Source: Mycobacterium seoulense
GTDB lineage: Bacteria > Actinomycetota > Actinomycetes > Mycobacteriales > Mycobacteriaceae
DNA: 64,000 nucleotides
Direction of reading: 5' to 3'
NCBI RefSeq assembly: GCF_010731595.1
Contig: NZ_AP022582.1
Span: 3,906,001 to 3,970,000 of the forward strand
Under the pieces are notes generated by a model. The model did not search any database, was not told the origin of the DNA, and saw only the letters and a list, made by a program, of their open reading frames with translations. Shown here piece by piece: positions 14,401 through 26,088 of this stretch. A program made the translations under genes and the position numbers. How positions within the stretch are numbered: the stretch's first letter is position 1; each line of letters starts with the position of its first letter.

Positions 14401-17400
14401 GCTACCTCAACACCGACGTCGACCTGGCCGGTCCGGACCCGACGATCGGATTCAACTATCTGGGCCGGATGGGCGCGGCCGCCGCCGACCTCCCTGACGA
14501 GCTGTGGCGGGTCAGCCAGGACGGCCTGTCGGTCGCCGCCGCGACCGCCGTGCCGATGCCACTGGGACACACCGTGGAACTCAACGCCGTCGCCCTGGAA
14601 AACGAGACGGACACCGATGCCGGCCCGCACCTGCACGCCACCTGGACGTGGGCCTCGTCAGCACTGGACCACCACCAGATCAGCCGACTCAGCCAGCTGT
14701 GGTTCGAGGCCCTGGCCGGAATCTGCGCGCATGTCCGTCGCGGGGGCGGCGGGCTGACCCCCTCCGATATCGTCCCCGCCCGGCTCAGCCAACCTCAGAT
14801 CGACGCGCTGCAACAGCAGTACCGGATCGCCGATATCTTGCCGCTAACCCCCCTGCAGGCCGGACTGCACTTTCACGCCGGCACCACCGGCAGCAACGAC
14901 GACCTGTACGCGATGCAGCTGGACATCACCGTCACCGGCCCGCTCGATCCGCATCGCCTGCACGATGCCGTACGCACGGTGATCAACCGCCATCCCAACC
15001 TGGCCGCCCGGTTCTGCGGAGAATTCGACCAGCCGGTCCAGATCATCCCGGCCGAACCCACGGCGGCGTGGCAGTACTTCGAACTGGACTCCGAGGAACA
15101 GGTCCAGCAGGTGTGCGCCGCCGAGCGCGCCGCGGTCTGCGACCTCACCGAGCCGCCGGCCTTTCGGGTGGCGTTGATCCGCACCGCCGACGGGCGGCAC
15201 CGGGTCGTGCTGACCAACCACCACATCGTGCTCGATGGCTGGTCGCTGCCGATCCTGCTGGGGGAAATCTTCGCCGGCTACTACGGACAGCGGCTACCCG
15301 CGGCCACGCCGTATCGCCGGTTCGTCGGTTGGCTGGCCGATCGAGACCTCGAGGCCGCCCACGCCGCCTGGCGCGATGTGCTGGCCGGCTTCGACGCCCC
15401 CACCCTGGTGGCCCCGCCGAATCGGTCAGGGCTCGGGCGGCGCGGCGTGACCTCGTCTCGGGTGCCCGAACAGACCACCCGGGCGCTGGTCGAGTTGGCG
15501 CGCTCGTGCCACACCACCGTCAACACCGTGTTGCAGGCCGCGTGGGCGCAGCTGCTGATGGGGCTGACAGGTCAGCATGACGTCGCCTTCGGCACCGCGG
15601 TCTCGGGCCGGCCGACTGAGCTGCCCGGCGCGGAAACGATGGTCGGTCTGTTGATCAACACGGTGCCGGTGCGCGCGAGGATCAACCCGGCCACCACCAC
15701 CGCCGGGCTGCTCGACGAACTACGCAACGACCACAACCACACACTGGAACACCAACACCTGGCGCTCACCGAGATCCACCGCGCCACCGGCCACGACCAA
15801 CTCTTCGACACCCTGTTCGTCTACGAGAACTACCCCATCGACACCGCGGCGTCGTTGGACGTCCGCGAGCTGGCCATCACCGACATCGCCACCCGTGAAT
15901 CCACCCACTACCCGCTGACACTGCAGGCGATGCCGGGCGACGAGTTGGGCCTTCGCCTCGAATTCGACACCGACGTCTTCGACCTGGCCGGCATCGAGGC
16001 GCTGGCCGCGCGGTTGCAGCGCGTCCTGGCGAGCATGTCCGCCGATCCAACGGCGCGGCTTGCGTCGATGGATGTGCTCGATGCCGACGAACACGCCCGC
16101 CTCGATGAGTTCGGCAATCGCGCGGTGTTGGCCCAGCCCGCGACGCCGGTGTCGATTCCAGGGTTGTTCGCCGCACAGGTGGCGCGCACACCCGGGGCGG
16201 CGGCGGTGACCTTCGACGGCCGCTCAATGACGTACCGCGAGGTTGATCGGGCCTCGAATCGCCTGGCGCACCTGCTGATCGGACATGGCGTGGGCCGCGG
16301 CCAGTGTGCGGCGCTGCTGTTCGATCGGTGCGCCGACGCGATTGTCGCGATCCTGGCAACGCTCAAGGCCGGGGCCGCGTACTTGCCGATCGACCCGGCG
16401 CACCCGCCGGCCCGGATCGACTTCATGATGGCCGACGCCGCGCCGATCGCCGCGATTGCCGCCACCGGGCTGGCCGACCGGCTGCGCGGGTACGGCGTGC
16501 CGGTCATCGCCACCAACGACCCCGCTGTGAAGGCCTACCCGAGCACAGGCCTCCCGGCGCCGGACCCCGACGACGTCGCCCACATCATCTACACCTCGGG
16601 CACCACGGGAGTCCCCAAGGGCGTCGCCGTCACCCACCACAACGTCACCCGGCTGTTCGACTCACTCGACGCCGGCCTGACGCCGGCGCCGGAACAGGTG
16701 TGGACTCAGTGCCACTCCTATGCCTTCGACTACTCGGTCTGGGAGATCTGGGGCGCGTTGCTGCACGGCGGGCGCCTGGTCGTGGTGCCCGAGTCGGTGG
16801 CGGCATCACCGGATGACCTGCACGCCTTACTCGTCGCCGAGAAGGTCAGCGTCTTGAGTCAAACCCCGTCGGCGGTGGCCACGCTCTCACCCGAGGGTCT
16901 GGGATCGGCGGCGTTGATGATCGCCGCCGAGGCCTGCCCGGGCGAGGTGGTGGATCGCTGGGCGCCCGGGCGGGTGATGATCAACGGCTACGGCCCGACC
17001 GAGACCACGGTTTTTGCCACAATCAGCGCCCCGCTGGTGGCGGGGTCGGCGGTGGTGCCGATCGGTGCACCGGTGCCGGGGGCGGCGCTGTTCGTCCTGG
17101 ACGGCTGGTTGCGCGCGGTGCCGGTCGGCGCGGTCGGGGAGTTGTATGTGGCCGGTCGCGGCGTCGGGTGCGGGTATCTGCGGCGGGCCGGGTTGACCGC
17201 GTCGCGGTTCGTGGCGTGTCCGTTCGGAGAGCCCGGAACACGCATGTATCGCACCGGGGACCTGGTGCGCTGGGGCGCCGATGGGCAGCTGCAGTATCTC
17301 GGGCGCGCCGATGAGCAGGTCAAGATCCGCGGATATCGCATCGAACTCGGTGAGATCCGGACGGCGCTGTCCGGACTGGACGGGGTGGAGCAGGCGGTGG

Positions 17401-20400
17401 TGATCGCCCGCGAAGACCGCCCCGCTGACAGGCGCTTGGTGGGCTACGTCACCGAGACGGTCACCGGGGCAGTGGACCCGGCAGCCGTCCGTTCGCAGCT
17501 CGCCGAGCGGTTACCGGGCTACCTGGTCCCCGCCGCGGTGATGGTGCTGCAGGAGCTGCCCCTGACGGTCAACGGCAAGCTCGACAGGCGCGCCCTGCCG
17601 GCACCCGAATACCATGCGGGTCTCTACCGCGCCCCCGCCGACGTGGTCGAGGAGGTCCTGGCCGGCGTCTACGCCCAGATCCTGGGGCTCGAGCGGGTCG
17701 GGGTCGACGAGTCGTTCTTCGACCTGGGCGGGGATTCGCTGTCGGCGATGCGCCTGGTCGCCGCGGTCAACAAAACCCTGGATACCAACCTTGCGGTGCG
17801 CACGATATTCGACGCGCCGTCGGTCAGAAGTCTGAGTCGGCTGTTGGGCAGGGATGGCAGGCTGCTGGAAGTGGCTCCCGCCGTGAGCCCGGCAACGGAC
17901 CTGTGCTTCACGTCGGTGCATGGCGGCGAGACGGCCGAGGTGCACGCCCGCGACCTCACGCTGGACAAGTTCATCGACGCCCCGACGCTCTCGGCGGCGC
18001 CGGGCCTGCCCCGGGCCACCGGCCAGCCGCGGACGGTCCTGCTGACCGGGGCGACCGGCTTCCTCGGCCGTTACCTGGCCCTGCACTGGCTCGAATGCCT
18101 GGCACACGTCGACGGCACCCTGATCTGCCTGGTGCGCGCGCACTCCGACGAGGACGCGCGGCGCCGTCTGCACCAGACCTTCGACAGCGGCGACCCGGAG
18201 TTGTTGCGGCACTTCGAGGAACTGGCCGCCGATCATCTCGAGGTCGTCGCCGGCGACAAGGGCGAAGCCAACCTGGGCCTGGACCAGCAGACCTGGCAGC
18301 GGCTGGCCGAGACCGTCGATCTGATCGTCGATGCCGCCGCCCTGGTCAACGCCGTCCTGTCCTACCGTGAGTTGTTCGGGCCCAATGTGATGGGCACCGC
18401 CGAGCTGATCCGGTTCGCGCTCACCACCAAGATCAAGCCCTACTCCTACGTGTCGACTTCAGACGTCGGCCGCCAGGTCGAGCGGTCGCTGTTCACCGAG
18501 GATGCCGACATCCGGGTCATCAGCCCCACCCGCACCATCGACGGAAGTCTGGCCAACGGCTACGGCAACAGCAAGTGGGCCGGCGAGGTGCTGCTGCGCG
18601 AGGCCCACGACCTGTGCGGGCTGCCGGTGGCGGTGTTCCGCTCCGGCATGATCCTGGCCGACACCACCTATGCGGGCCAGCTCAACGTGCCGGACACCGT
18701 CACCCGCATGGTGCTGAGCGTCCTGGCCACCGGCGTCGCGCCCTCCTCGTTCTTCCAGCTCGACGCCGAGGGCAACCGGCAGCGCGCGCACTTCGACGGG
18801 CTGCCGGTGGGTTTCGTCGCCGAGGCGATCGCCACGCTGGGCGCCCGGGTGGCCGACGGGTTTCAGACCTACCACGTGATGAACCCGCACGACGACGGCA
18901 TCGGGCCCGATGAGTTCGTCGACTGGCTGATCGAGGCGGGCTACCCCATCGAGCGCATCGGCGACTTCGCGGAGTGGTTGCAGCGGTTCGAGGCCGGCCT
19001 GCGTGCCCTGCCGGATCGACAGCGCCGGCACTCGGTGCTGCAGATGTTGCTGTTGCGCAACGCTATTCAGCTGCAACCCCCCGAGCCCAGCCGCGGGTCC
19101 TACGCGCCGACCGACCGATTCCGCGCCGCGGTGCAAGAAGCGAAAATCGGCCCCGACAAGGACATCCCGGACATCCCGCACGTCTCGGCGCCGATCATCA
19201 TCAAGTACGCCACCGACCTGCACCTGCTCGGCCTGCTGGGTGCGGAAGGGGCCGGGGCCGACGACTCGCGCGGAGATGGGGGTCGGCGTAAGCCGTTGGT
19301 GGCCGGTCCACGGCCGGCAGTGGTCCCGCTGTCGTTCGCCCAAAGCCGGTTGTGGTTCCTCAACCGGTTCGAGGGTGGGGTTGCGACGTACAACATGCCG
19401 ATCGCTTTTCGGATGAGCGGGCTCCTGGATGTTGCGGCGCTGCAATCGGCGCTCGACGATGTCGTCGCCCGCCACGAATCGCTGCGGACCATATTCCCCG
19501 ACATCGACGGCGTGCCGTTCCAGCAGGTGATGCCGGCCAAGCCGGGCATGTGGCAGGGCGGGGACCCGGCGGTGACGTCTTTGCCGGAGCAGGATGTCGC
19601 CGGCAGGGTGATTGCGCTGGCTGGGTACCGGTTCGATTTGTCGGCAGAGATCCCGATCCGTGCGCAGATCTATTCGGTCGGTCCCGAGCAGCACGTGGTG
19701 GCAATTGTGTTGCACCACATAGCTTTTGATGGATGGTCGTTGGCCCCCATGGTCAGGGACATCGCCGAGGCGTACCGGGCACGGGCGCGGGGGGAGGCGC
19801 CGCGGTGGGTGCCGTTACCGGTGCAGTATGCGGATTACACGCTTTGGCAATTGGATCTGTTGGGCGCGGAGTCTGATCCGGACAGCATCATCGCGGGCCA
19901 GTTGCGGTACTGGCGGCAGGAATTGGCCGATCTGCCGGTAGTGGTGTCGCTGCCGACGGATCGGCCCCGCTCGCCGGAGCCCAGTTTCCGCAGCGATGCG
20001 ATCGACGTGCCCGTCGACCCGCAAATGTGGGCAGGCGTCAAACGCGTTGCAGCAGAGCATAATACGACCGCATCGATGGTACTGCAGGCGGTGGTCGCGG
20101 TGTTGTTGCACCGAGTCGGCGTCGGCGAGGACGTGGTGATGGGCACGCCGATCGCCGGACGGTTGGATCAGGCGCTCGACGATCTGGTCGGGTTCTTCGT
20201 CAACACCTGGGTGCTGCGGGTGGGGATCACTTCTGCGCACCGGTTCAGCGATGTGCTCGGGCAGGTGCGCGATAAGGCGCTTGATGCCTACAGCAATCAG
20301 GATGTTCCGTTCGAGCGGCTGGTCGAGCAGCTCAACCCAGTGCGCTCCACGGCACACCATCCGCTGTTTCAGGTGTTCATGGCCTTCCAGAACAATGTGC

Positions 20401-23400
20401 GCCCCGAGGTGTTGTCGTTCGACGAGCTCAGCGTCGAGCCGCTGACGGCGGCGACCGGCACCGCCAAGTTCGACCTGGAATTCGAGTTCAGCGAAGTGCC
20501 GACCGACGATCCGGCCGGGCCGATGGCCTCCGGGGTGGTGACTTACGCCACCGATCTCTTCGACCGGGCCACCGTCGAGCGGTTGGTCACCTGGTTTGGA
20601 CGGCTGATCGAGGCGGTGGTGGCGAACGCGTCGGTGGTGGTGGGAGACGTCCCGCTGCTCGATCGCGGTGAGCGGGACTTGGTGCTGTCGCAGTGGTCTG
20701 GCACTGGCGTGGAAGTGCCCGTGGCGGTGGCGCCACAGTTGTTGGCTGCGGCGACGGCGGCCCGCCCCGACTCGGTGGCGGTGGTGGACGGCACCCGGGA
20801 GGTGTCGTACCGCGAGCTCGATGAGTGGTCGACGCGGTTGGCGCGGGTACTGATCGACGCGGGGGTGGGTCCTGAGCATGCCGTGGGCGTCGCAATGGAT
20901 CGGTGTCTGGAGTTGGTGGTGGCCTGGTGGGCGGTGGTCAAGGCCGGCGGGACCTATGTGCCGGTGGATCCGGCCTATCCGGTCGAACGGATCGCCACGA
21001 TGCTGGACACGGTCGATGCGGGGTTGGTGTTGACGTGTGGTGCCGACACCGTGGCCGGGGCCGGGCCGCGCCCGGTGCTGCGCATCGACGGTATGGACCT
21101 GTGCGGGCGCTCCGCGGATGCAATAACCGACGCCGACCGGCTGGCGCCGTTGGGGGTGGACAACACCGCCTACGTGATGTTCACGTCGGGGTCCACCGGT
21201 TCACCCAAAGGGGTCGCGGTCAGCCACGCCGGTCTGCGCGCGGCGGCGCTGGGCGAGGGGGTCGGGCTGGGTGCGGATTCGCGGCTGTTGATGGTGGCGT
21301 CGCCGACCTTCGATGTGTCGGTCGGCGAGTTGTTGTCGGCGGTCAGGTCGGGGGCGGCGCTGGTGGTGGCGGGCAGGCAAGCGTACGCCGGGGAGGCGTT
21401 GACGACGTTGCTGCGGCGCCAGCACGTGAATGCGGCGGTATTCACCCCGACGGTGCTGTCGTCGCTGGATCCGGCCCGGCTGAACGGGGTGGACACGCTG
21501 ATCACCATCGGGGAGGCCCTCCCGGCAGAGTTGGCGGCAACCTGGGCGTCGGGCCGGCAGATGTTCAACACCTACGGCCCCACCGAGACCACCATCTGGG
21601 TCACCTGCACTGCGCCGCTGTCGGCGGGGCAGCCGGTGGGCATCGGCGCCCCGCTGCCCGGAGCGTGCGCGCTGGTTCTCGATGCCCGGCTGAACCCGGT
21701 GCCCAGGGGAGTGGTCGGCGAGTTGTATGTGAGCGGGCCGGTCCTGGCTCACGGCTATGTGGGCCGGGTGGACCTGACCGCCGAACGGTTCGTCGCAAAT
21801 CCCTATGGGGCGGCCGGCGCGCGGATGTACCGCACCGGTGACCTGGTGCGCTGGGCCCCGGATGGAACACTGGAATACCTGGGCCGCGCCGACACCCAGA
21901 TCAAATTGCGCGGACAGCGCATCGAACTGGGCGAAATCGAAAACACCCTGCTGTCGTGCCCGCAGGTCACCCAGGCAGCCGCAACCGTGCACCACGCCAA
22001 GACCGGCGCCCAACTCGTCGCCTACGTCACCCTCGAGCACACCGCCAGCGCCGACCACGACGCCGAAAGCGTCGAAGAATGGCAACACGTCTGGAACGAG
22101 CTGTACGCCGCCCCAGTCGCGGAATCGGCGTTCGGCATGGACTTTCGGAGCTGGAACAGCAGCTACACCGGTGATCCGATCCCCCTCGAGGAGATGGTGG
22201 AGTGGCGCTCGGCAACGGTGGATCGGATCATCGCCCTGCAACCGCGAAGAGTGTTGGAGATCGGCGCGGGCTCGGGGTTGGTGCTGTCGCAGATCGCCCC
22301 GCAGTGTGAGCGTTACGTCGCCACCGACATGTCGGCGGCGGCCATCGACCACCTGGCCCGCTCGCTGGAGCGGTTGCAGACCCCGTGGCGTGACCGGGTC
22401 CAGCTGCTGACCCGACCGGCCCATGTGGTCGAGGGGCTGCCGCCCGGCTACTTCGACACCATCATTCTCAACTCGGTCATCCAGTACTTCCCCAATCGGC
22501 AATACCTGGCCGACCTCATCGACTACGCCGTGGAACTGCTGGCCCCCGGCGGGGCACTGTTCATCGGCGACGTCCGCAACCACACTCTGCAAGGCGCCTT
22601 CCAAACCGCGGTCGCGCTGGCCCGCACCGACACCACGGACACCGCCGAGATCCGCCAACGGGTTCAGAGGGCCATGCTCAGCGAATCCGAATTGCTCTTA
22701 GCCCCGGAGTTTTTCACCACGTGGGCCGCCGACCACCCGTCAGTGGCCGGGCTCGACATCCAAGTCAAACGCGGATCTGCCGACAACGAACTCAACCGGT
22801 ACCGCTACGACGTGGTCGTCCATAAAGCCCCGACGTGGGTACGCTCGCTCGCGAAAGTGCCCACCTGGACGTGGGCCCAGTGCGCAGGACTGGACGGGTT
22901 GCGCAGCCAGTTGATGACGCACCGTCCCGCCACGGTCCGCATCGCCGAGATTCCCCACACCGGAGTGATCACCGACGTCCGCGTCGAAGAGGCACTCGCG
23001 GCCGGGTTACCGCTGGCCGACGCGCTCGCCCAAGCCACTGCGACCCCCGATACCGCCACTGCGGAACAATTGCACCGCGCCGGCGAAGCCGCCGGATATC
23101 ACGTCGCGGTGACCTGGGGCACCAACCCCGGCACCCTCGACGCCGTCTTCATCGGCCCCGAACCGCACCGCGAGCACACCCCACCGCTGACCGACCTCTA
23201 CCTGCCCGACACGTGGGCCCGCCGAAGCACCCCACACGCCAATGAACCCCGCACCAACGCCAAGCTCAGCGCGGTGCGCCAGCGGTTGAGCGCGCAGTTA
23301 CCGGAATACATGGTGCCGTCCCAGCTAGTCGTTCTTGAGCAGTTCCCGTTGACCTCCTCGGGCAAGATCGACCGAAAGGCGCTGCCGGCGCCGGTGTTTG

Positions 23401-24995
23401 CCGCCACACCCTTCCAGGCGCCGCAGACCCCCACCGAGAAGATCGTGGCGGGCGTCTACGCCCAGGTCCTGGGCCTCGAGCGGGTCGGGGTCGACGAGTC
23501 GTTCTTCGACCTGGGCGGGGATTCGCTGTCGGCGATGCGCCTGATCGACTCGATCAACAAAGCCCTTGATTCCCATCTTGCGGTGCGCACAGTGTTCGAC
23601 GCCCCGTCCGTCAGAAGCCTCAGCGAGCAATTGGACCGACATGAGAGCCCGGCCGTCGATGTGCTCTTTGCGTCGGTGCACGGCGGCGACACCACCGAGG
23701 TGCACGCCGGCGATCTGACGCTGGACAAGTTCATCGACGCCCCGACGCTCTCGGTCGCCCCGACGCTTCCCAGGGCCGGCTCCCAGGCGCGGACGGTCCT
23801 GCTGACCGGGGCGACGGGTTTCCTCGGCCGTTACCTGGCCCTGCACTGGCTCGAACGCCTGGCACACGTCGACGGCACGCTGATCTGCCTGGTGCGCGCG
23901 CACTCCGACGAGGACGCGCGGCGCCGTCTGCACCAGACCTTCGACAGCGGCGACCCGGGGCTGTTGCTGCACTTCGAGGAACTCACCGATCATCTCGAGG
24001 TCGTCGCCGGCGACAAGGGCGAAGCCAACCTGGGCCTGGACCAGCAGACCTGGCAGCGGCTGGCCGAGACCGTCGATCTGATCGTCGATGCCGCCGCCCT
24101 GGTCAATACCGTCTTGCCCTACCGTGAGTTGTTCGGGCCCAACGTGATGGGCACCGCCGAGCTGATCCGGATCGCGCTCACCACCAAGATCAAGCCCTAC
24201 ACCTACGTGTCGACGAGCGCCGTGGGTCACCAGGTCGAGCGGTCGCTGTTCACCGAGGACGCCGACATCCGGGTCATCAGCCCCACCCGCACCATCGACA
24301 ACAGCTACGGCAATGGATACCCCAACAGCAAGTGGGCCGGCGAGGTGCTGCTGCGCGAGGCCCACGACCTGTGCGGTATGCCGGTCTCGGTATTTCGTAG
24401 CGACGTGATCCTGGCCGACACCACCTACGCGGGCCAGCTCAACGTGCCGGACGTGTTCACGAGGACGGCGCTGAGCCTGCTGGCCACCGGCGTCGCGCCC
24501 GCCTCGTTCTTCCAGCTCGACGCCGAGGGCAATCGGCAGCGCGCGCACTTCGACGGGCTGCCGGTGGGTTTCGTCGCCGAGGCGATCGCCACGCTGGGCG
24601 CCCGGGTGGTCGACGGGTTCGAGACCTACCACGTGATGAACCCGCACGACGACGGCATCGGGCTCGATGAGTTCGTCGACTGGCTGATCGAGGCCGGTTA
24701 CCCGATCCAGCGCATCGATGACTTCGGGGAGTGGTTGCAGCGGTTCGAGGCCGCCCTGCGTGCCCTGCCGGATCGACAGCGCCGGTACTCGGTCCTGGAG
24801 GTGTTGCAGTTCCTGTTGCACACTGCCGAGCAGTTGCAGCCCCCCGAGCCGACCCGCGCGTGCTACGCGCCGACCGACCGATTCCGTGCCGCGGTGCAAG
24901 AAGCGAAAATCGGCCCCGCCCAAGACATTCCGCACGTCTCGGCGCCGATCATCATCAAATACGCCACCGACCTGCAACTGCTCGGAATGCTCTAG
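8397..24995 (+). CDS. Giant NRPS (5532 aa) with internal and terminal thioester reductase domains and an N-methyltransferase
   Basis: The GTG start overlaps the upstream TGA (GTGA). Domains: A3 (~8510-9950), PCP (LGGNS, Ser 10089), C (HHIAADG ~10643), A4 (~11690-13110), PCP (Ser 13254), epimerase ([10 protein letters not shown] ~13768), C (NHHIVLDGW ~15218), A5 (~16140-17600), PCP (Ser 17736), reductase R1 (~18030-19240), C (HHIAFDG ~19713), A6 (~20740-23390) interrupted by an N-methyltransferase (~22060-22840), PCP (Ser 23523), reductase R2 (~23800-24990). Pocket codes read by eye: A3 DFWSMAGVY, A4 DFWTLGAVY (same as A1), A5 DYWSMAGVF, A6 DVGVIITIW. A terminal R domain normally releases the peptide by NAD(P)H reduction to an aldehyde or alcohol, as in glycopeptidolipid synthetases that make alaninol. 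The internal R1 is unusual. There is no thioesterase. The protein starts directly in a C-A linker, with no recognisable docking domain. The product is unknown; the domain order and methylation do not match the tetrapeptide glycopeptidolipid synthetases. Confidence 0.95.
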   Translation: MTTNPTRRLFSIDLVNDAEHAHLDEWSNRAILTKPAAPVSIPVLFSAQVERDPEAVAVTFEGRSMTYGELDEASNRLAHLLVGYGAGPGTCVALLFSRSAEAIAAILAVLKTGAAYLPIDPAVPATRIEFMVTDAAPIAAVTTAAQAGRLHGHGLTVIDIDDPRIATQPGTALPAPAPDGIAHIIYTSGTTGVPKGVAVSHHNVTRLFDSLDVGLELTPAQVWSQCHSYAFDFSVWEIWGALLFGGRLVVVPEAVAGSPPDLHALLVAEHVTVLSQTPSAAAALSPEGLESVALMAAGEACPADLVDRWAPGRVMINGYGPTETTVYATISAPLTPGSAVVPIGTPVPGAALFVLDESLHPVPPGAVGELYVAGHGVGVGYVRRAGLTASRFVACPFGGAGARMYRTGDLVRWGRDGQLDYLGRADQQVKIRGYRIELGEIQAALTALDGVDRAAVIAREDRPGDKRLVGYITGTADPTTARAALAERLPGYMVPAAIVRLQTLPVTVNGKLDTRALPAPEYQDADRYRAPTNAIEEILAGIYAQVLGLDRVGVDDSFFDLGGNSVSAMRLVGALNTALDADLDMHALFDFPTIAQLTPRISREGGRRKPLVAVERPAVVPLSFAQNRLWFLDQLQGPSAVYNMAVVLRLRGHLDVDALGAGLVDVVARHESLRTLIAAPDGIPRQQVVSAEPTDFGWELIDAAAWSPGRLSAAIEEAAGHTFDLATQIPLRAKLFRVGDDEHVLVGVVHHIAADGWSITPLMRDLGMAYASRSAGRSPAWAELPVQYVDYTLWQREQFGDLDDDHSPIAGQLAYWQDALAGMPECLHLPTDRPYPPVADQRGAKAAVDWPAALQQRVRELAVEHNATSFMVVQTALAVLLSRLSASSDVAVGFPIAGRGDPALDELVGFFVNTLVLRVDLTGDPSFAELLAQVRRRSLAAYDRQDVPFEVLVERLNPARSLAHHPLIQVMLSWQNLPGHENHDPAAGLALGDLQVTQMPVDSHTARMDLSFSLAERFTEAGAAAGIGGAVEFRTDVFDTATVDAFIERFERVLGAMTADPDQRLSSVDVLDAGEHARLDEVGNRAVLTGPAPAPVSVPELFADHVARSPQAVAIRCGGRSLTYRELDEAANRLGHLLAADGVRPGSCVALLLERSAEAVAAMLAVLKSGAAYLAIDPALPDTRIEFMITDAAPTAAVTTAGLRSRLDGYDLLVIDVDDPAVDGQPNTALPAPAPDDIAYLIYTSGTTGVPKGVAISHRNLTHLAQSAPPGLPGAQVWTQCHSYAFDFSVWEIWAALLGGGRLVVVPEDLTASPEDFHALLVGEQVNVLTQTPSAVAALSPQGLDSVALLLGGEAVAAEVVDRWAPGRVVINAYGPTEATVYASMSAPLPAGSGAAPIGAPVPTAALFVLDEWLRPLPAGVVGELYVAGRGVGVGYVRRPGLTAARFVPCPFGGPGTRMYRTGDLVRWGPDGQLRYLGRADDQVKIRGYRIELGEIQAALAGLDGVDQAVVIAREDRPGDKRLVGYITGTARPAEARALLAERLPAYMVPAAVVAVGALPLTVNNKLDTRALPAPEYRDGDRYRAPTNAVEEVLAGIYAQVLGLERVGVDDSFFDLGGDSILSMQVVAQARAAGLTCRPRDIFVEQTVARLARVAVAAGGAAVPVDEGVGPVPATPIMSWLRTVDGPTDQFNQTMVVQAPAGVSGVDVAIVLQALLDRHAMLRLRADTDDAGGWSLQVPEPGSVDSGAYLHTVDVLSDEALSEARSRLNPAAGVMVRAVWATATGQLALIIHHLAIDAVSWRILLEDLNIAWAQHHSGQPIALPAAGTSFARWAALLNEHAHTPAVVDQADTWRKVLATPAALPPVQPERDTYASAGHLTAALDVETTRLLLGEVPAAFHTGITDILLIAFGMAWAEYVGALSGAPVGIDVEGHGRHDDLFPGVDLSRTVGWFTTKYPVSLAVGGLRWTQVVAGEAALGAVIKGGKEQLRALPDGLTYGLLRYLNTDVDLAGPDPTIGFNYLGRMGAAAADLPDELWRVSQDGLSVAAATAVPMPLGHTVELNAVALENETDTDAGPHLHATWTWASSALDHHQISRLSQLWFEALAGICAHVRRGGGGLTPSDIVPARLSQPQIDALQQQYRIADILPLTPLQAGLHFHAGTTGSNDDLYAMQLDITVTGPLDPHRLHDAVRTVINRHPNLAARFCGEFDQPVQIIPAEPTAAWQYFELDSEEQVQQVCAAERAAVCDLTEPPAFRVALIRTADGRHRVVLTNHHIVLDGWSLPILLGEIFAGYYGQRLPAATPYRRFVGWLADRDLEAAHAAWRDVLAGFDAPTLVAPPNRSGLGRRGVTSSRVPEQTTRALVELARSCHTTVNTVLQAAWAQLLMGLTGQHDVAFGTAVSGRPTELPGAETMVGLLINTVPVRARINPATTTAGLLDELRNDHNHTLEHQHLALTEIHRATGHDQLFDTLFVYENYPIDTAASLDVRELAITDIATRESTHYPLTLQAMPGDELGLRLEFDTDVFDLAGIEALAARLQRVLASMSADPTARLASMDVLDADEHARLDEFGNRAVLAQPATPVSIPGLFAAQVARTPGAAAVTFDGRSMTYREVDRASNRLAHLLIGHGVGRGQCAALLFDRCADAIVAILATLKAGAAYLPIDPAHPPARIDFMMADAAPIAAIAATGLADRLRGYGVPVIATNDPAVKAYPSTGLPAPDPDDVAHIIYTSGTTGVPKGVAVTHHNVTRLFDSLDAGLTPAPEQVWTQCHSYAFDYSVWEIWGALLHGGRLVVVPESVAASPDDLHALLVAEKVSVLSQTPSAVATLSPEGLGSAALMIAAEACPGEVVDRWAPGRVMINGYGPTETTVFATISAPLVAGSAVVPIGAPVPGAALFVLDGWLRAVPVGAVGELYVAGRGVGCGYLRRAGLTASRFVACPFGEPGTRMYRTGDLVRWGADGQLQYLGRADEQVKIRGYRIELGEIRTALSGLDGVEQAVVIAREDRPADRRLVGYVTETVTGAVDPAAVRSQLAERLPGYLVPAAVMVLQELPLTVNGKLDRRALPAPEYHAGLYRAPADVVEEVLAGVYAQILGLERVGVDESFFDLGGDSLSAMRLVAAVNKTLDTNLAVRTIFDAPSVRSLSRLLGRDGRLLEVAPAVSPATDLCFTSVHGGETAEVHARDLTLDKFIDAPTLSAAPGLPRATGQPRTVLLTGATGFLGRYLALHWLECLAHVDGTLICLVRAHSDEDARRRLHQTFDSGDPELLRHFEELAADHLEVVAGDKGEANLGLDQQTWQRLAETVDLIVDAAALVNAVLSYRELFGPNVMGTAELIRFALTTKIKPYSYVSTSDVGRQVERSLFTEDADIRVISPTRTIDGSLANGYGNSKWAGEVLLREAHDLCGLPVAVFRSGMILADTTYAGQLNVPDTVTRMVLSVLATGVAPSSFFQLDAEGNRQRAHFDGLPVGFVAEAIATLGARVADGFQTYHVMNPHDDGIGPDEFVDWLIEAGYPIERIGDFAEWLQRFEAGLRALPDRQRRHSVLQMLLLRNAIQLQPPEPSRGSYAPTDRFRAAVQEAKIGPDKDIPDIPHVSAPIIIKYATDLHLLGLLGAEGAGADDSRGDGGRRKPLVAGPRPAVVPLSFAQSRLWFLNRFEGGVATYNMPIAFRMSGLLDVAALQSALDDVVARHESLRTIFPDIDGVPFQQVMPAKPGMWQGGDPAVTSLPEQDVAGRVIALAGYRFDLSAEIPIRAQIYSVGPEQHVVAIVLHHIAFDGWSLAPMVRDIAEAYRARARGEAPRWVPLPVQYADYTLWQLDLLGAESDPDSIIAGQLRYWRQELADLPVVVSLPTDRPRSPEPSFRSDAIDVPVDPQMWAGVKRVAAEHNTTASMVLQAVVAVLLHRVGVGEDVVMGTPIAGRLDQALDDLVGFFVNTWVLRVGITSAHRFSDVLGQVRDKALDAYSNQDVPFERLVEQLNPVRSTAHHPLFQVFMAFQNNVRPEVLSFDELSVEPLTAATGTAKFDLEFEFSEVPTDDPAGPMASGVVTYATDLFDRATVERLVTWFGRLIEAVVANASVVVGDVPLLDRGERDLVLSQWSGTGVEVPVAVAPQLLAAATAARPDSVAVVDGTREVSYRELDEWSTRLARVLIDAGVGPEHAVGVAMDRCLELVVAWWAVVKAGGTYVPVDPAYPVERIATMLDTVDAGLVLTCGADTVAGAGPRPVLRIDGMDLCGRSADAITDADRLAPLGVDNTAYVMFTSGSTGSPKGVAVSHAGLRAAALGEGVGLGADSRLLMVASPTFDVSVGELLSAVRSGAALVVAGRQAYAGEALTTLLRRQHVNAAVFTPTVLSSLDPARLNGVDTLITIGEALPAELAATWASGRQMFNTYGPTETTIWVTCTAPLSAGQPVGIGAPLPGACALVLDARLNPVPRGVVGELYVSGPVLAHGYVGRVDLTAERFVANPYGAAGARMYRTGDLVRWAPDGTLEYLGRADTQIKLRGQRIELGEIENTLLSCPQVTQAAATVHHAKTGAQLVAYVTLEHTASADHDAESVEEWQHVWNELYAAPVAESAFGMDFRSWNSSYTGDPIPLEEMVEWRSATVDRIIALQPRRVLEIGAGSGLVLSQIAPQCERYVATDMSAAAIDHLARSLERLQTPWRDRVQLLTRPAHVVEGLPPGYFDTIILNSVIQYFPNRQYLADLIDYAVELLAPGGALFIGDVRNHTLQGAFQTAVALARTDTTDTAEIRQRVQRAMLSESELLLAPEFFTTWAADHPSVAGLDIQVKRGSADNELNRYRYDVVVHKAPTWVRSLAKVPTWTWAQCAGLDGLRSQLMTHRPATVRIAEIPHTGVITDVRVEEALAAGLPLADALAQATATPDTATAEQLHRAGEAAGYHVAVTWGTNPGTLDAVFIGPEPHREHTPPLTDLYLPDTWARRSTPHANEPRTNAKLSAVRQRLSAQLPEYMVPSQLVVLEQFPLTSSGKIDRKALPAPVFAATPFQAPQTPTEKIVAGVYAQVLGLERVGVDESFFDLGGDSLSAMRLIDSINKALDSHLAVRTVFDAPSVRSLSEQLDRHESPAVDVLFASVHGGDTTEVHAGDLTLDKFIDAPTLSVAPTLPRAGSQARTVLLTGATGFLGRYLALHWLERLAHVDGTLICLVRAHSDEDARRRLHQTFDSGDPGLLLHFEELTDHLEVVAGDKGEANLGLDQQTWQRLAETVDLIVDAAALVNTVLPYRELFGPNVMGTAELIRIALTTKIKPYTYVSTSAVGHQVERSLFTEDADIRVISPTRTIDNSYGNGYPNSKWAGEVLLREAHDLCGMPVSVFRSDVILADTTYAGQLNVPDVFTRTALSLLATGVAPASFFQLDAEGNRQRAHFDGLPVGFVAEAIATLGARVVDGFETYHVMNPHDDGIGLDEFVDWLIEAGYPIQRIDDFGEWLQRFEAALRALPDRQRRYSVLEVLQFLLHTAEQLQPPEPTRACYAPTDRFRAAVQEAKIGPAQDIPHVSAPIIIKYATDLQLLGML
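17660..19238 (+). repeat. PCP-R block, copy 1 (internal)
   Basis: About 1.55 kb encoding the carrier protein and reductase R1. It is strongly similar at nucleotide level to 23452-24992, with long identical runs through the carrier motif, the reductase Rossmann segment and the last 100 bases. Differences are scattered, with a few codon-sized indels, as expected for a duplication or gene conversion within one gene. Confidence 0.85.
18030..19240 (+). other. Internal thioester reductase domain R1 of the NRPS
   Basis: Extended short-chain-dehydrogenase type reductase lying between a carrier protein and a condensation domain. The NAD(P)-binding GATGFLGRY motif is at about 18048, STSDVG at about 18454, and the catalytic Tyr and Lys (YGNSK) are protein residues 3389 and 3393. 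All hallmark residues checked are present, so it does not look like a dead relic. It is followed directly by a condensation domain with an intact HHIAFDG. Confidence 0.9.
22060..22840 (+). other. Embedded N-methyltransferase domain of the last NRPS module
   Basis: Inserted in A6 between the A8 region ([13 protein letters not shown]) and the A10 lysine motif (GKIDRKAL near 23360), the normal site for NRPS N-methyltransferases. The SAM-binding VLEIGAGSG lies near protein residue 4620, and the family motif NSVIQYFP follows. It predicts that the last amino acid is N-methylated on the assembly line. Confidence 0.9.
23452..24992 (+). repeat. PCP-R block, copy 2 (terminal)
   Basis: Second copy of the carrier-reductase block, ending at the gene's stop. 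See 17660-19238 for copy 1. The central part (about 23860-24120 against 18090-18350) is almost base-for-base identical. Confidence 0.85.
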
Positions 24996-25927
24996 CCCGT
25001 TTGCGGGACTCCGTTTGGGTCCGAAGGCTTCCGCGCCGACACGATCACATAGTCCGCGAAGCCGGTCGATCGTTCCCACAGCGATACGCCGCGGCACTGG
25101 GCGCGATCGTCATCCGTCACTTCCACGACCACTTCATCCATCTTTTTCTTTTCCTGAACGCGCTGCCACATGTATTTGGCCATCCCCGGGTACACGTCTT
25201 CCCGGATCGATTCCACGATGACATCGCCAAATCCCGCGGCAGCCAGGCGCCGGGGGTATTCCTCCCGGTCATAGTAATTGGCTTTGGGAATGTGACCGTA
25301 CTTTCGGCCAAAGACGGCCGTCAGGCCGGATTTCTTGCCTGGATTCGGGAGCATGTCGGCGAGCGCAAGGGTTCCTCCCGGTTTGAGGACCCGAAATGCT
25401 TCGCGCATGAATTGATCTCGCGTGTCGAAGTGGAATGCGCATTCCAGGGCCAAGACTTTTTCGAACGATACGTCGGGAAACTCCATTGCGGTCGCGGAAC
25501 CGAGTCGAATGTCGATTTGTTTCTCCAGCCCGCGCCTGGCGACGCGTTCTCGGCCCTTGTCGACGTGGACCGGTGTGATGTCGATGCCCGTGATGTGAGA
25601 CACCTTGAAACGATCCAGAAGAACAAGATCCTGCTCCGCGAAACCGACGCCGACGTCGAGGACGCTATCGCTCGGCTCCAGCCCGGCCCGCGTTCCCAGG
25701 AGTTCGACCATCGCGGCACAAGCGTCGGGATAGGTGCGAGCGACTTTCCAGTAACCGAGGTTCAGCCACAGCGGCTTGGAGCTATCGGCGTACCCTTCAT
25801 TCATAAAGTCGATGAGGTCGTCACCGATCATCGTGTAGTAAGCCGCGGCGTCTTTCTGTCGCATCAGGCCGATCGCCTGGATGACCCTCCGGAACGCCAA
25901 GGGGATCGAAAAGGCGATTCGGCGCAT
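24992..25927 (-). CDS. Class I SAM-dependent methyltransferase (311 aa)
   Basis: Rossmann-fold methyltransferase. The glycine-rich SAM motif reads [12 protein letters not shown], followed by ITGIDITP (acidic residue contacting the ribose) and [15 protein letters not shown]. The family includes sugar and natural-product O-methyltransferases of the EryG type. The start is placed at 25927 because AAGGAAG stands a few bases before that ATG; an upstream in-frame ATG at 25957 is possible. The stop overlaps the NRPS stop in the tetranucleotide CTAG, so the two genes converge. Position suggests it may tailor the lipopeptide or a related glycolipid, which is inference. Acceptor unknown. Confidence 0.85.
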   Translation of the reverse strand: MRRIAFSIPLAFRRVIQAIGLMRQKDAAAYYTMIGDDLIDFMNEGYADSSKPLWLNLGYWKVARTYPDACAAMVELLGTRAGLEPSDSVLDVGVGFAEQDLVLLDRFKVSHITGIDITPVHVDKGRERVARRGLEKQIDIRLGSATAMEFPDVSFEKVLALECAFHFDTRDQFMREAFRVLKPGGTLALADMLPNPGKKSGLTAVFGRKYGHIPKANYYDREEYPRRLAAAGFGDVIVESIREDVYPGMAKYMWQRVQEKKKMDEVVVEVTDDDRAQCRGVSLWERSTGFADYVIVSARKPSDPNGVPQTG

Positions 25928-26088
25928 TTTCTTCCTTCGGGAAAACGGGTGGTTCATGGTAGCGCGTTTCCGTTGCCGTCGTCGTGGGGCAGCTACGCGG
26001 TTTTCACGCCGCACCCCGACCCGGTCGGCACTTCTGCGGCGAACGGGTTGGGCGCAAACGCGGTCGATCGGTGCGGCGATGGTCCATG

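Noticed and set aside
1..24995. Assignment as the glycopeptidolipid synthetases mps1/mps2
   Set aside because: Too many modules, an N-methyltransferase, an internal reductase and a different E-domain pattern.
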